From: JBDHAC01 sp039589195 | Lineage (GTDB): Bacteria; Gemmatimonadota; Gemmatimonadetes; Palauibacterales; Palauibacteraceae | Direction: 5' to 3' | NCBI GenBank assembly: GCA_039589195.1 | Contig: JBDHHV010000001.1 | Location: forward strand, 62,001-126,000 | DNA: 64,000 nucleotides | Part shown: positions 8,574 through 17,749 of the stretch, one piece after another | Layout of the letters: each line of letters starts with the position of its first letter | Numbering within the stretch: position 1 is the stretch's first letter | Position numbers and translations under genes: made by a program | The notes under the pieces: model-generated | What the model was told of the DNA's origin: nothing | The model's database searches: none | The model's input: the letters and a program-made list of their open reading frames with translations, nothing else

Positions 8574-9671
8574 TTACATCTCCTCAGACCAGGTGCCCGG
8601 CTCCTCGACCATCGGACCGAGGCCCCGAAGCGCGAGCCGGATGTTGCACGAGTGATATTGGAAGTCCCAGTTCCCGTTCGCCTGAACGGGATTCACCGAA
8701 GCTTGATTCAGCAGCAGGTTCAGACCGGAGACGACGGCCCCGCGCACCGTCTGACTGCCGTTGCTCGTCACGTCGTCCCCCACGAGGATGAGTCCATCCC
8801 ACCGCAGATTACCGCCCAGGGCGATGTCGTTGAGCACGATCAGCGTGCCACGACCGCTCATGGTCGGATCCATCTGATAACCGGGCTGGTCGATCAGAAT
8901 GACCGGCCAATCCCCCTGAGCGACCCGGCTTCGAAATCTCGGGTACCCCGTCTGCGAGACGACGTAGTCGAACCCGACGTAATTGCCACTGATCAGGCTC
9001 TGCCACGGGATCTTCGTGGCCTGGAGCATGGCCATCGCGACGCTGCTCGAATCGACGGCGGGATTCCCGGCGAAGCCACGCGTCGGAGGCGCCCCGCTAG
9101 CGGGGGCGATTGAACTGGCGTTGAGTAGCCCGCGGGTCTGGAGGCCCCCGGGCGGCACGACGAGGCCGGCCACGTTCTGCGTGCCCCCGATCGAGCAATC
9201 CGCGGGTGTCGCCGCATCGATGCCCGAGACCAGCCCCGCCGCGCCGTTCTTCTGTAGACCGCCTGGTGCGACGACGGCCGCAAAGAGGTTGAATGGTGCC
9301 GGAGCCTCCAGCACTGTCCTGCTCAGCGTCCTGGTAGCTCCGAGCCCATCCGCCTGTGTGTACGTACCGCGCGAGAGCACACGCCAGAGCGCACTGGCAT
9401 TGTCCACCCTCACCAGCGGTTCTCCCCACACGTAGGTCGAACCGGGAGGAAAGGTGTACACCTGGGTGTCCGTGGAGACGTGGCCCCACGCCAGGTAGTT
9501 CGCGAGCCCGGCATCCGCCATGTAGAAGGCGTCCACACTGCTGCGGTGATTCTCACTCACGCGGAGATCGGTGTGAGACAGGAGAAAGCCCGCCGTAGAG
9601 ATCGCCGTGAGGGCAAGAAGGGCCAGGAGGGTGGTCGCGAGGGCAAACCCGCCCTGGTCAAGGCGTTGCAT
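8574..9671 (-). CDS. PilX-like type IV pilus assembly protein
   Basis: 365 residues. The N-terminus, MQRLDQGGFALATTLLALLA, has a Gly-Phe junction before a long hydrophobic helix, as in type IV pilin-like proteins, and then the PilX_N-type segment SENHRSSVDAFYMADAGLANY. The residue usually Glu at +5 is not Glu here, as is common in PilX-like minor pilins. The rest is a beta-rich, Gly/Ser-rich exported domain of no recognised family. No other pilus genes are in the window, so this is an isolated pilin or pseudopilin. Confidence 0.65.
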   Translation of the reverse strand: MQRLDQGGFALATTLLALLALTAISTAGFLLSHTDLRVSENHRSSVDAFYMADAGLANYLAWGHVSTDTQVYTFPPGSTYVWGEPLVRVDNASALWRVLSRGTYTQADGLGATRTLSRTVLEAPAPFNLFAAVVAPGGLQKNGAAGLVSGIDAATPADCSIGGTQNVAGLVVPPGGLQTRGLLNASSIAPASGAPPTRGFAGNPAVDSSSVAMAMLQATKIPWQSLISGNYVGFDYVVSQTGYPRFRSRVAQGDWPVILIDQPGYQMDPTMSGRGTLIVLNDIALGGNLRWDGLILVGDDVTSNGSQTVRGAVVSGLNLLLNQASVNPVQANGNWDFQYHSCNIRLALRGLGPMVEEPGTWSEEM

Positions 9672-10074
9672 GTGTCGTTGCCGCACTTCCACAGGGACCC
9701 CCGCGGTCAGCCCACATTTTTTCCCGGTCGGCCGCCAACCTGTCGCCTGACGTCGACGGTTCCCGAGTATCCGTGTCCTGCACTACGACCGACGATGACG
9801 TGCAAGCGAAAGACCGTCGCAGGGCCGCGATAGCCGACTCGCGATAGTGACATCCGCGCAATAGGCGTAGTGATAACATGTTAGAGGCCATCCCTCTGGT
9901 TCGTGACCGGGTCAGGTGTGGCCCGGCTCCGTCAGAACGCGGCCTGGCCGCGGGCAGACCGAGCCGCAGTTCGCCCCTGCGGCATGCAGACCGCGGCAGG
10001 GACTCTGATCCGCGCAGGCGCACGACACTTTTGGCCCTCGACGGACCCATTCTCCGGACGTAGGTTCGCGGTCC
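9672..10074. other. 403-bp divergent intergenic region
   Basis: This lies between the pilin-like gene (minus) and the membrane protein gene (plus) and must carry both promoters. I see no convincing coding sequence, repeat or RNA structure. The stretch around 9855-9885 is the least GC-rich part and is the likeliest promoter location, but I cannot name -35/-10 boxes with confidence. Confidence 0.4.
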
Positions 10075-10698
10075 ATGGCCATCATCGACGCCATCGCGAT
10101 CGCGTGTGCGATCCTCGCGCTCTTCTTCTTCCTCGCCAGCTCCGGCTCGTTCCGCGAGCACCACTGGGTGTTGGGTGTCGTGACACTGCTCCTCGGCTCC
10201 ACTCTGTTCGTTGCGGGCCTCCTGTTTGGGGCGATCGCCGTGGGTACGCAGGGATACCGGGCGCTTACGGGCGAGGATGTCGCCGTGACCGTCACCACAG
10301 AGCGGATCTCGTCCGACTCCATCCGCGCCAAGTTCACGTTCCCCGGCGGGATCAGCCGAACGTACCGGATCGCCGGCGACGCCATCCAACTCGAGGCCCA
10401 TGTCCTGAGATGGGGTCCGCTCGTCACCCGACTGGGACCGGACACGCAGTACGAGCTGGACCGTGTGTCCGGCAGTTACAGCAGGCCTATCGACCAGGAG
10501 ACAAAGCCACGGACGGTCCTCTCGCTCGCCGTCCGGAAGCCACTGGACTTCTTCGATCTGGCAACCCGCTTCACCTTTTTCGACCCCTTGCTCGCGCACG
10601 AACACCGTGAAGCTTCCTTCGTCCCGGGTGGCTCGAGCCAGACATTTGAAGTGCGCGTCTCCGAGTCCGAGCTGCTCGTTCAGCGGGCTGGTGGATAG
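10075..10698 (+). CDS. Two-helix membrane protein with C-terminal soluble domain, unknown
   Basis: 207 residues. Two hydrophobic segments (about 5-22 and 34-58) are followed by a soluble, beta-rich region of about 145 residues with several conserved-looking aromatic positions (SGSYSRPIDQE, ATRFTFFDPL). I do not recognise the family. The topology suggests an inner-membrane anchored periplasmic domain. It precedes the M1 peptidase gene on the same strand by 116 bp, so co-transcription is possible but not required. Confidence 0.6.
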   Translation: MAIIDAIAIACAILALFFFLASSGSFREHHWVLGVVTLLLGSTLFVAGLLFGAIAVGTQGYRALTGEDVAVTVTTERISSDSIRAKFTFPGGISRTYRIAGDAIQLEAHVLRWGPLVTRLGPDTQYELDRVSGSYSRPIDQETKPRTVLSLAVRKPLDFFDLATRFTFFDPLLAHEHREASFVPGGSSQTFEVRVSESELLVQRAGG

Positions 10699-10814
10699 CC
10701 GGAGGGAAACACCAGCCCCAGGCACGGGTTGTAGGTGGCGTAGGTGATCGAAAGGAGGTCGGGGTCCCGCGCGCGACGCGATGCACCCCGTTCGCGCCCG
10801 GAAAAGGATCGAGA

Positions 10815-12878
10815 ATGACGCCCCACATCGTGCGAGCTCTCGCAGTCGCGTTTCTCTTCGCGCTCATCTCTCCCGCCATCGCGAGTCTCTCTCTCCCGGC
10901 CGGATCGATCCGGAGCCATGCTATCGGAGTCGTGCTCGCACAGGAGCCGGCCCCGGAGGAGGGGTCGACCCAGGAGGAGGAGCCGGCGCCGGACCCGGAG
11001 CGGCTTCCGGACCCCGAGCACGCGTTCGATCCGCTGGACCTGCCGGCAACGGACGGGAGCCGGGCTACATCGGGCGCGCCGGGCGAGACGTACTGGCAAC
11101 AGCGCGCCGACTACGTGATCCGCGTGACGCTCGATGATGGTGACCATCGCATCGAGGGAAGCGAGACGATCACCTACACGAACAACAGCCCCGACTCCCT
11201 CCACAGCCTGTGGGTCCAACTCGACCAGAACTTGTTTCGGGAGGACAGCTACGGGGCACAGCGTGCCGACGAAGACCAGCGGCATGGCGGGTTCTTCAAG
11301 GATGGCGGGTTCGATATACAGGGCGTCACGATCGACCTCGGCGGACGGGCGTTCGCCCCCGAGTATCGGATCGATGACACGATGATGGAGGTCTTGCTCC
11401 CCGAGCCGCTCGCCCCCGGTGGGGAGCAGCTCCAGCTCGATCTGGAGTTCTCGTTCACGATTCCGGAAACGGGCGCCGATCGCATGGGTCGTCTCGAGGT
11501 TCGGCGGGGAACGATCTACGAGTTGGCCCAATGGTACCCCCGCATGTTCACGTACGATGACGTGAGCGGGTGGAACAACCTGCCGTATCTGGGCCAGGGC
11601 GAGTGGTACCTGGAGTACGGCGATTTCGATCTGGAGCTCACGGTGCCCCGCGATTACGTCGTGGTCGCGACCGGCGAGCTACAGAACCCGGAAGAGGTAC
11701 TGACCCGGGAGCAGCAGGACCGACTGAGGGAGGCGCGCCGCAGCGCGACGACGATCCCCATCATCGGCGAGGACGAGGCGGGTGACGGATCGACCCGTCC
11801 GATGGGTGAAGGGCCGCTCACGTGGAGGTTCCGCGCCGAGAACGTTCGGGATGTCGCGTGGGCGGCGTCCGACCGCTTCATCTGGGATGCGGCGAGCTGG
11901 GAGGACGTGCTCATCATGTCCGCCTATCCCGAGGAATCGCTCGGTGGCCAGCAGTTCTCGGGTTGGGAGCGATCGACGGAGTATCTGCGCCACTCCATCA
12001 AGCACTATTCGGAGCAGTGGGCGCGCTACCCGTATCCCGTCGCGATCAATGTCGGCGGTCTCGCTCTCGGGATGGAATACCCGATGATCGTGTTCTGCTC
12101 GCACCAGGCGAGGGGTGGTTTCCTGTTCGCGGTGACCGACCACGAGATCGGGCACACCTGGTTCCCGATGATGGTCGGCTCGGATGAGCGCCGGTACGCG
12201 TGGATGGATGAGGGCTTCAACACCTTCATCAACTACTACTCGGGGATGGTGTTCTCGGGCGGGGCGCCGATCCTGGCCGCCCTGATGCAGCCCGGACAGA
12301 TCGCCAACAACATGCGCTCGGCCGAGCACTCCATGCTCACGGTCCCCGACAGCCTCGATGAGAACGAGATCGGGTTCCTGGCCTACAACAAGCCCGCCGC
12401 CGTCCTCGTACTCCTGCGCGAAAGCGTCCTCGGTCCGGAGTTGTTCGACGAGGCTTTTCGCGAGTACATCCGGCGCTGGTCGTTCAAGCACCCGCAACCG
12501 GCGGACTTCATCCGTACGATGGAGGACGTCACCGGCGAGGATCTGGATTGGTTCTTCCGGGGCTGGGTGTACGAGAACGGGACACTCGATCAGGCCGTCG
12601 CGGGTGTTCAAGTCGTCGACGACCGAACGGTGGTCACGATCGAGAACCGGGGAAGGATCGTGATGCCCCTGGAGCTGCGCTTGATCTTCCGGGATGGCAC
12701 GGAAGAGTACAGGGATGTGCCGGTGCGCGACTGGTCCGAGAGCGGTCAGTTCGTGCTCGAGATCTCCGAGAAGCGGCTACGACACGTGCAGATCGATCCT
12801 GACGGCGTGCTCCCCGATGTGGACCGTTCGAACAACGTTTGGGGCAGGGGCGTTGTTGGGAGGCGGTCGTCAGGCTAG
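10815..12878 (+). CDS. Exported M1-family metallopeptidase
   Basis: 687 residues. A signal peptide (RALAVAFLFALISPAIAS) is followed by an acidic linker rich in Glu and Pro. The catalytic domain carries the zinc motif HEIGH near residue 442, with the third ligand Glu 18 residues on (AWMDEGFN), giving HExxH-x18-E. This is the aminopeptidase N-like arrangement. The exopeptidase GAMEN motif appears as a variant, GLALGMEYP. It is expected to trim peptides in the periplasm or at the surface. Spacing to the next gene is 10 bp, so the two are probably co-transcribed. Confidence 0.9.
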   Translation: MTPHIVRALAVAFLFALISPAIASLSLPAGSIRSHAIGVVLAQEPAPEEGSTQEEEPAPDPERLPDPEHAFDPLDLPATDGSRATSGAPGETYWQQRADYVIRVTLDDGDHRIEGSETITYTNNSPDSLHSLWVQLDQNLFREDSYGAQRADEDQRHGGFFKDGGFDIQGVTIDLGGRAFAPEYRIDDTMMEVLLPEPLAPGGEQLQLDLEFSFTIPETGADRMGRLEVRRGTIYELAQWYPRMFTYDDVSGWNNLPYLGQGEWYLEYGDFDLELTVPRDYVVVATGELQNPEEVLTREQQDRLREARRSATTIPIIGEDEAGDGSTRPMGEGPLTWRFRAENVRDVAWAASDRFIWDAASWEDVLIMSAYPEESLGGQQFSGWERSTEYLRHSIKHYSEQWARYPYPVAINVGGLALGMEYPMIVFCSHQARGGFLFAVTDHEIGHTWFPMMVGSDERRYAWMDEGFNTFINYYSGMVFSGGAPILAALMQPGQIANNMRSAEHSMLTVPDSLDENEIGFLAYNKPAAVLVLLRESVLGPELFDEAFREYIRRWSFKHPQPADFIRTMEDVTGEDLDWFFRGWVYENGTLDQAVAGVQVVDDRTVVTIENRGRIVMPLELRLIFRDGTEEYRDVPVRDWSESGQFVLEISEKRLRHVQIDPDGVLPDVDRSNNVWGRGVVGRRSSG

Positions 12879-12888
12879 CGTCGGGGGC

Positions 12889-13926
12889 ATGATTCGCCCC
12901 GGCTCCCGGATTCGCTCCGCGGTATCTCCCGCCGCACGCGCGCTCGTCGTCGCCGCCGTTTTGTGGTCGTGCGACGGCACGGATCAGCGAGAGACCGCCC
13001 TTGGGGCTGACGTCGCTCAGACCGCAACGCTCGCGTCGCCCCGGACCGAGGGGATCGGCGGGTCCTCTCAGGCCGCGAGCCCGACCCCGCGCGACTCAGC
13101 TCTCATCGCATACATCGCCAACGAGGGCGTGATGGTCGTGGCCGCGGGCAAGACCGTGATCGTCGACGCCCTGTTTCGCGACGGCGTGAGCGGCTACGAG
13201 ACCGTCAACAGCTCAATGCGAGAGGCGATGGAACGGAGCATCGGGGCGTTTGGTGGAGTGGAGCTCGTACTCGCCTCCCACCACCATCCGGATCACTTCG
13301 ACACCGGGGCGGTCCTCAATCACCTGCGCAACAACCCTGTCGCGCGCTTCGTTTCCACGACGCAGGCCACGGCATTGCTCGACGCGGCATTGATCGGCGA
13401 AGCCGGAGACCCGGCAGGCGTCTCGGGGTCGGGACTCGATGCGACGGTATTGGAGCGCGTCACGGGAGTGTGGCCGGAAGAGGGCAGAGACACGGTATTC
13501 GCGTTCGACGACATCGAGCTCCGTGTCCTCAACCTGCACCACGGGCGGGACTTCGATCCACCGGTCGAGAACCTCGGGCTGCTCGTGACTCTGGGAGGCT
13601 TCAGGGCGCTGCACGTCGGCGACACCGAGGCCGGCGTGGAGGACTTCGCCTCGTACCGGCTCGCGGCCGAGAGAATCCACGTCGCTTTTCTACCGTATTG
13701 GAAGCTTCTCGAGGACGAGGGTGAAGAGCTCCTGAGTGAGATCGGAGCGGAGATCGTGATAGCCATCCACGTGCCCGCGACCGGGGCGCCGATCTCGTGG
13801 TTCGGTACGGCCGGTAGCCGTGAAGCGCTCGTCTCGGAATTGGAACGGACCGTTCCCGGCGTGATCGTGCTCGATGAGCCGGGCGAGACGCATCAGATCG
13901 GATACTGGCCCGCCGAGCGCCCCTGA
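12889..13926 (+). CDS. Metallo-beta-lactamase-fold lipoprotein
   Basis: 345 residues. The N-terminus ends in VLWSC, a plausible lipobox with Cys near residue 23. The MBL signature SHHHPDHFDTG provides the HxHxDH-type metal site near residue 125, followed by HVGDTEAG (Asp ligand) near residue 245. A late His is in IAIHVP. This set points to a di-zinc hydrolase of the beta-lactamase-like superfamily (UlaG-like rather than a beta-lactamase). Substrate unknown. It lies 10 bp after the M1 peptidase gene. Confidence 0.75.
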   Translation: MIRPGSRIRSAVSPAARALVVAAVLWSCDGTDQRETALGADVAQTATLASPRTEGIGGSSQAASPTPRDSALIAYIANEGVMVVAAGKTVIVDALFRDGVSGYETVNSSMREAMERSIGAFGGVELVLASHHHPDHFDTGAVLNHLRNNPVARFVSTTQATALLDAALIGEAGDPAGVSGSGLDATVLERVTGVWPEEGRDTVFAFDDIELRVLNLHHGRDFDPPVENLGLLVTLGGFRALHVGDTEAGVEDFASYRLAAERIHVAFLPYWKLLEDEGEELLSEIGAEIVIAIHVPATGAPISWFGTAGSREALVSELERTVPGVIVLDEPGETHQIGYWPAERP

Positions 13927-13954
13927 GGCGAGGCTCTGATAAAAGGCGAATACC

Positions 13955-14644
13955 ATGGCCGGACAGCGCTACTTCTCGAACGAGCTGTTCAAGTACCTGA
14001 CCGACCTGGCGGCGAACAACGATCGGCCCTGGTTTCAATCGAACAAGGACCGGTACGATCGTCACATCAAGGAGGCCTCGCTCCGGTTCATCGAGAACTT
14101 CGCGCCACATCTTCGGACGATCAGCCGTCACTTCGTGGCCGACCCGCGTCCCGTGGGAGGCTCGCTGTTTAGGATCTACCGAGACACGCGGTTCTCGAAG
14201 GACAAGCGCCCCTACAAGACCCACGTCGGAATCCGTTTCATGCACGAGTCTGCGAAGGACGTACACGCCCCCCTCTATTATCTGCACATAGCCAGCGACG
14301 AAGTGTTCGTCGGGTGCGGGATCTGGCACCCCGCCGGCGAGGCACTGCGGAAGATCCGGGAAGCCATCGTCGACGATCCGGCGAGTTGGAAACGAGCCCG
14401 AAACGCGAAGAAGTTCGCGGACGTCTTCGAGCTGAAGGGTGATTCGCTCAAGACGGTGCCCCGTGGGTTCGACGCCGAGCACCCCATGATCGAGGACCTG
14501 CGACGGAAGGATTTCATCGGCGTCAAACCGATTGCAAAAACAGCTCTTACGGGCCCCGACCTCATGGAGACATTTACGGGTCTCTGCAAGGCCGGTGCGC
14601 CCCTACAGCGGTTTCTGTGTCGGGCGCTGGCCGTACCCTACTGA
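13955..14644 (+). CDS. DUF2461 family protein
   Basis: 229 residues closely following the DUF2461/TIGR02453 pattern. It starts YFSNELFKYLTDLAANNDRPWF, has FRIYRDTRFSKDKRPYKTHVG near residue 70, and YLHIASDEVFVGCGIWHPAGE near residue 110. The family is widespread and uncharacterised. It follows the MBL lipoprotein gene by 28 bp and is convergent with the CPBP protease gene. Confidence 0.88.
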   Translation: MAGQRYFSNELFKYLTDLAANNDRPWFQSNKDRYDRHIKEASLRFIENFAPHLRTISRHFVADPRPVGGSLFRIYRDTRFSKDKRPYKTHVGIRFMHESAKDVHAPLYYLHIASDEVFVGCGIWHPAGEALRKIREAIVDDPASWKRARNAKKFADVFELKGDSLKTVPRGFDAEHPMIEDLRRKDFIGVKPIAKTALTGPDLMETFTGLCKAGAPLQRFLCRALAVPY

Positions 14645-14647
14645 CGG

Positions 14648-15583
14648 TCACCCCGACGCGTTCGCCGCCTCCTCGGCGTCCGCCGCCAGCCGTGCCCGCT
14701 CGAGCCGCTGCCACCAGCGCCACAAGAAAAGGAAGGCCGCGGTGTTGAAGGCCACGCCCGCCCAGCCGCGCTCCGGATCGTACTGGAGCGAGGTGGCGAT
14801 CCCGAGCGCCCCGGACGCCGTACCGAAGCCGAACAGCGTATAGGCGAGGCCGTTCCAGAGGCCGTGCGAGATCGCGGCGACGAGAACCGAACCCGACACG
14901 AGTCTCAGAACGCCCCAGCTCATCCCGAGCAGCCACACGTTCAGCATGTGGACGGGGAGCTGCTGGACCGGTAACCGGAAGGACGGCTCGATCAGAGCCA
15001 CCGGCAGGTGCCAGGCGGCGAAGGCGAACGCGGTCCACATGAGGATCGCTTCGGGTGCGAGCCGCGACCGCTCGAGGGTCGCCCACAGCCACCCGCGAAA
15101 GAAGCCATCTTCGGTGATCAGCGCCCCGAGCGCCGTGACGGCGGTCATCATCGAAACCTGCAAGGCGACGGTACGGACGGGCGTGTCATCGACCCGGGTC
15201 ACCCCGACGGCGGTGGCCAGGAACACGATCCCCCCGACCACCAGCAGCGGGTGGAGGATCGCGGTTTGATACGACCCCCGCCCGCTCACGAAGCCCACCT
15301 CGCGGCGGCCGAGACCGGTCCGATTCCAGAACACCGCGAGCAATACGAGCGGCGGTAGCGAGTAGAGGGTCGCATCCCCGGTGAGGAGCTCGAGTGCCGG
15401 TGACGCCGCCAGAACGGCACCCGTGCCGATGGCGGCCCAACCGCGCGGAGAGATGCGGGATCTCCACGGCTTTTGAGCCTCTTCCGGCCGTCGCTCCCTA
15501 TCGCGTTCCACTGAAACCTTTGCGTTCACGCCCACGTCCTTGGTACCGTTGGCGGCGGCCTCTCGCGTGCCGCTCGGTGCCAT
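14648..15583 (-). CDS. CPBP-family intramembrane protease
   Basis: 311 residues, with about eight membrane segments after a basic N-terminal tail. The three CPBP (Abi/Rce1-like) motifs are visible. EDGFFRGWLW near residue 155 stands where EExxxR is usual, with Asp replacing the second Glu. FAFAAWHLP gives FxxxH, and AISHGLWNGLAY gives HxxxN/B. The family comprises membrane glutamic-type proteases in prenyl-protein maturation, peptide maturation or bacteriocin immunity. The start at 15583 (MAPSGTREAA) is preferred, because residues upstream in frame overlap the divergent gene. Confidence 0.8.
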   Translation of the reverse strand: MAPSGTREAAANGTKDVGVNAKVSVERDRERRPEEAQKPWRSRISPRGWAAIGTGAVLAASPALELLTGDATLYSLPPLVLLAVFWNRTGLGRREVGFVSGRGSYQTAILHPLLVVGGIVFLATAVGVTRVDDTPVRTVALQVSMMTAVTALGALITEDGFFRGWLWATLERSRLAPEAILMWTAFAFAAWHLPVALIEPSFRLPVQQLPVHMLNVWLLGMSWGVLRLVSGSVLVAAISHGLWNGLAYTLFGFGTASGALGIATSLQYDPERGWAGVAFNTAAFLFLWRWWQRLERARLAADAEEAANASG

Positions 15584-15604
15584 TCCCGAAACTGTGTGCA
15601 AACC

Positions 15605-15937
15605 ATGGACCTCGAAATCCTGATCCCCCTGCTGGGCATCTTCTTCGTGATCGGCGTTCCGGTCATGTCGATCGCCGCTCATTTCGTGCTGCGCCCGCTG
15701 ATTCGCGACCTGACGGAAGCGCTGCGAGGTGTAAAGGGGCGAGAGAAGGAGGACATGGCGCACCGTATCGGACGTCTCGAGGATGCGCTCCTCGAGCAGG
15801 GGCGCCAGCTCGACCAACTGGTCGAGGCCGAGCTGTTCCGCCGCCGGCTCGAGGCGGGCGAGTCGCCGGTTTCCTCGACCTCGGCGGCCGTAAAGGCGGC
15901 TGCCACTCCGTCGGTCACGCCCCCTGTGGGCAGCTAG
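15605..15937 (+). CDS. Small single-helix membrane protein with coiled coil
   Basis: 110 residues. An N-terminal membrane helix (IPLLGIFFVIGVPVMSIAAHF) is followed by a charged helical region of heptad character (about residues 40-85), then an Ala/Ser/Thr/Pro-rich tail. No family recognised. It could be a phage-shock PspB-like membrane protein in shape, but no diagnostic residues support that. It is divergent from the CPBP gene by about 20 bp and 25 bp upstream of the ABC transporter operon, which it may lead. Confidence 0.55.
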   Translation: MDLEILIPLLGIFFVIGVPVMSIAAHFVLRPLIRDLTEALRGVKGREKEDMAHRIGRLEDALLEQGRQLDQLVEAELFRRRLEAGESPVSSTSAAVKAAATPSVTPPVGS

Positions 15938-15962
15938 TCCCGCCTCAGGGAGAGCCACTTCG

Positions 15963-16916
15963 ATGAGCTCGGACAAACACCTCACCCCGGATGGCCCGAT
16001 TATCGAGACCGCCGGGCTCACGAAGCGCTTCAGAAAGACACTCGCCGTAGATGGCATCTCGTTCCAGGTCGAGCGAGGACAGGTGTTCGGGTTCCTGGGC
16101 CCGAACGGGAGCGGCAAGACGACCACGATCGGCATGCTCCTTGGCATCATCACGCCGACCGGGGGCGGCTTCCGGTTGTTCGGCGGGGATTCCCCGGCGG
16201 AGATTCACGCCGCCCGGCAACGGATCGGCGCGACGCTCGAGACGCCGAACTTCTACCCCTACCTGTCCTGTCGCGACAACCTGCGTATCGCCGCAAACGT
16301 GAAGGGAAAAGGCGAGGCGGACATCGACGGAGTGCTCGAGATCGTCGGGTTGGCCAAGCGCCGGAAGACCAAGTTCAAGGCATGCTCGCTGGGCATGAAG
16401 CAGCGGCTCGCGCTGGCCGCCACGATGCTCGGAGACCCCGAGCTGATCATTCTCGACGAGCCCGCGAACGGCTTGGATCCGGAGGGGATGAGGGAGATCC
16501 GCCACATCATCCACGACCTGGCGGATCGGGGGAAGACGATCTTCCTCTCTAGCCACCTGCTATGGGAAGTCGAGAGGACCTGCACGCATGTCGCGATCAT
16601 CCAGCTGGGACAGCTGATCCGACAGGCGAGTGTGGCCGAGATCACAGCGGGCACTGTCAGCGTCGGACTGCGCGGTGGTGACGACCTCAGCGCCCTCGAG
16701 ACGCTCGTGGGAGAGTACCCTGGGGCCGTGTCGGTCCGGGTGCATGAAGATCGGGTCATCGCGGAGCTGGAGGAAGATGACTTCGCGTCGCTGAACCGGT
16801 TCGTAGCCGGGCGCGGCATCTACCTGTCGCACCTGGCGCGCGAGCAGCGGACCCTGGAGGACGTGTTCATGGAAGTGACCGGCGCGACCGAATCCGGGTT
16901 CGGGGAGGTCCAATGA
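15963..16916 (+). CDS. ABC transporter ATP-binding protein
   Basis: 317 residues. Walker A GPNGSGKTT lies near residue 45, the Q-loop region LETPNFYPYLS follows, and then a signature variant CSLGMKQRLALA near 140 and Walker B LIILDEPANGLDP near 162. The H-loop is in FLSSHLLWEVE. A C-terminal extension of about 90 residues resembles that of drug/export-type (CcmA/BcrA-like) ATPases. It pairs with the permease that overlaps its stop codon by 4 bp (ATGA), making a two-gene exporter of unknown cargo. Confidence 0.92.
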   Translation: MSSDKHLTPDGPIIETAGLTKRFRKTLAVDGISFQVERGQVFGFLGPNGSGKTTTIGMLLGIITPTGGGFRLFGGDSPAEIHAARQRIGATLETPNFYPYLSCRDNLRIAANVKGKGEADIDGVLEIVGLAKRRKTKFKACSLGMKQRLALAATMLGDPELIILDEPANGLDPEGMREIRHIIHDLADRGKTIFLSSHLLWEVERTCTHVAIIQLGQLIRQASVAEITAGTVSVGLRGGDDLSALETLVGEYPGAVSVRVHEDRVIAELEEDDFASLNRFVAGRGIYLSHLAREQRTLEDVFMEVTGATESGFGEVQ

Positions 16917-17746
16917 GCACGACGGCCGTCCTCCTGCGGAACGAGACGCTCAAGCTGCGAAAGCGTCTCGCTTTCTGGGTCACCATGGGACTCTTCGCCT
17001 TCATCAAGGTGGTGTCGCACGGCGAGGCGTATCTTGACGCGCGCAACGATCCGGAGAAGACCTTCGCCCTCCCCGCGGCCTGGTCCCGGATCATGAGCGA
17101 CGAGTCCATGGTCAGCGTCATCTTCGGCGCCGTCGTGCTGATACTCCTCGTGAGCACCGAGTTCACCTGGCGCACGGCCAGACAGAACGTCATCGACGGC
17201 CTGTCGAAGACCGAGTGGTTCTGGGGAAAGGCGGCCTTGCTCCCGATCGTCGGGGCGATCTTCATCTTCTCCCAGATCCTCATCGGGGGAGGGTTCGCGT
17301 TGGCGGGTACGGATCTGGCCGCGGCCCGGAGTGCGATCGTGGGAGGGCCCTTCTTCCAGGCTCTGGGCGGGTTTTTCCTGGCCTTCTTCGTGATGGGGAG
17401 CCTTGCATTCGCCGTCGCGCTCGCGATTCGTTCATCCGGGCCGGCCATGGCCGCCTGGTTTGCCTGGATCGGGTTTGGCGAACGTCTGGTCGTTCTGGGT
17501 CTGGGTCGTCTGTTCGAGGGGCTACGGCCGGCCCTGGGATACCTGCCGTTCGGAACTTCGCTCAAGCTCCTGGACTACGACGCGTTCGACCCGGCGGCAT
17601 ATCAGCGTGCGGTCGAGGCGGCGGAGGCGGCGGGACGCGCGGCACCCGAACCCGTCGCGGTTGGCACGGCTGCGCTCGTGGCGTTCGGTTGGATCCTCCT
17701 GCTGGCGGCGATCTCGTACCTGTGGTTCCGGAAACGGGATCTCTGA
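16913..17746 (+). CDS. ABC-2-type transporter permease
   Basis: 277 residues with six likely membrane segments. After the first there is an ESMVSVIFGAVVLILLVSTE segment followed by FTWRTARQNVIDGLSKTEWF. This arginine-rich cytoplasmic turn is typical of ABC-2 permeases of the NatB/bacitracin-export kind. Start codon overlaps the ATPase stop codon. It probably forms the membrane half of an exporter with a dimer of the ATPase. Confidence 0.85.
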   Translation: MSTTAVLLRNETLKLRKRLAFWVTMGLFAFIKVVSHGEAYLDARNDPEKTFALPAAWSRIMSDESMVSVIFGAVVLILLVSTEFTWRTARQNVIDGLSKTEWFWGKAALLPIVGAIFIFSQILIGGGFALAGTDLAAARSAIVGGPFFQALGGFFLAFFVMGSLAFAVALAIRSSGPAMAAWFAWIGFGERLVVLGLGRLFEGLRPALGYLPFGTSLKLLDYDAFDPAAYQRAVEAAEAAGRAAPEPVAVGTAALVAFGWILLLAAISYLWFRKRDL

Positions 17747-17749
17747 GCG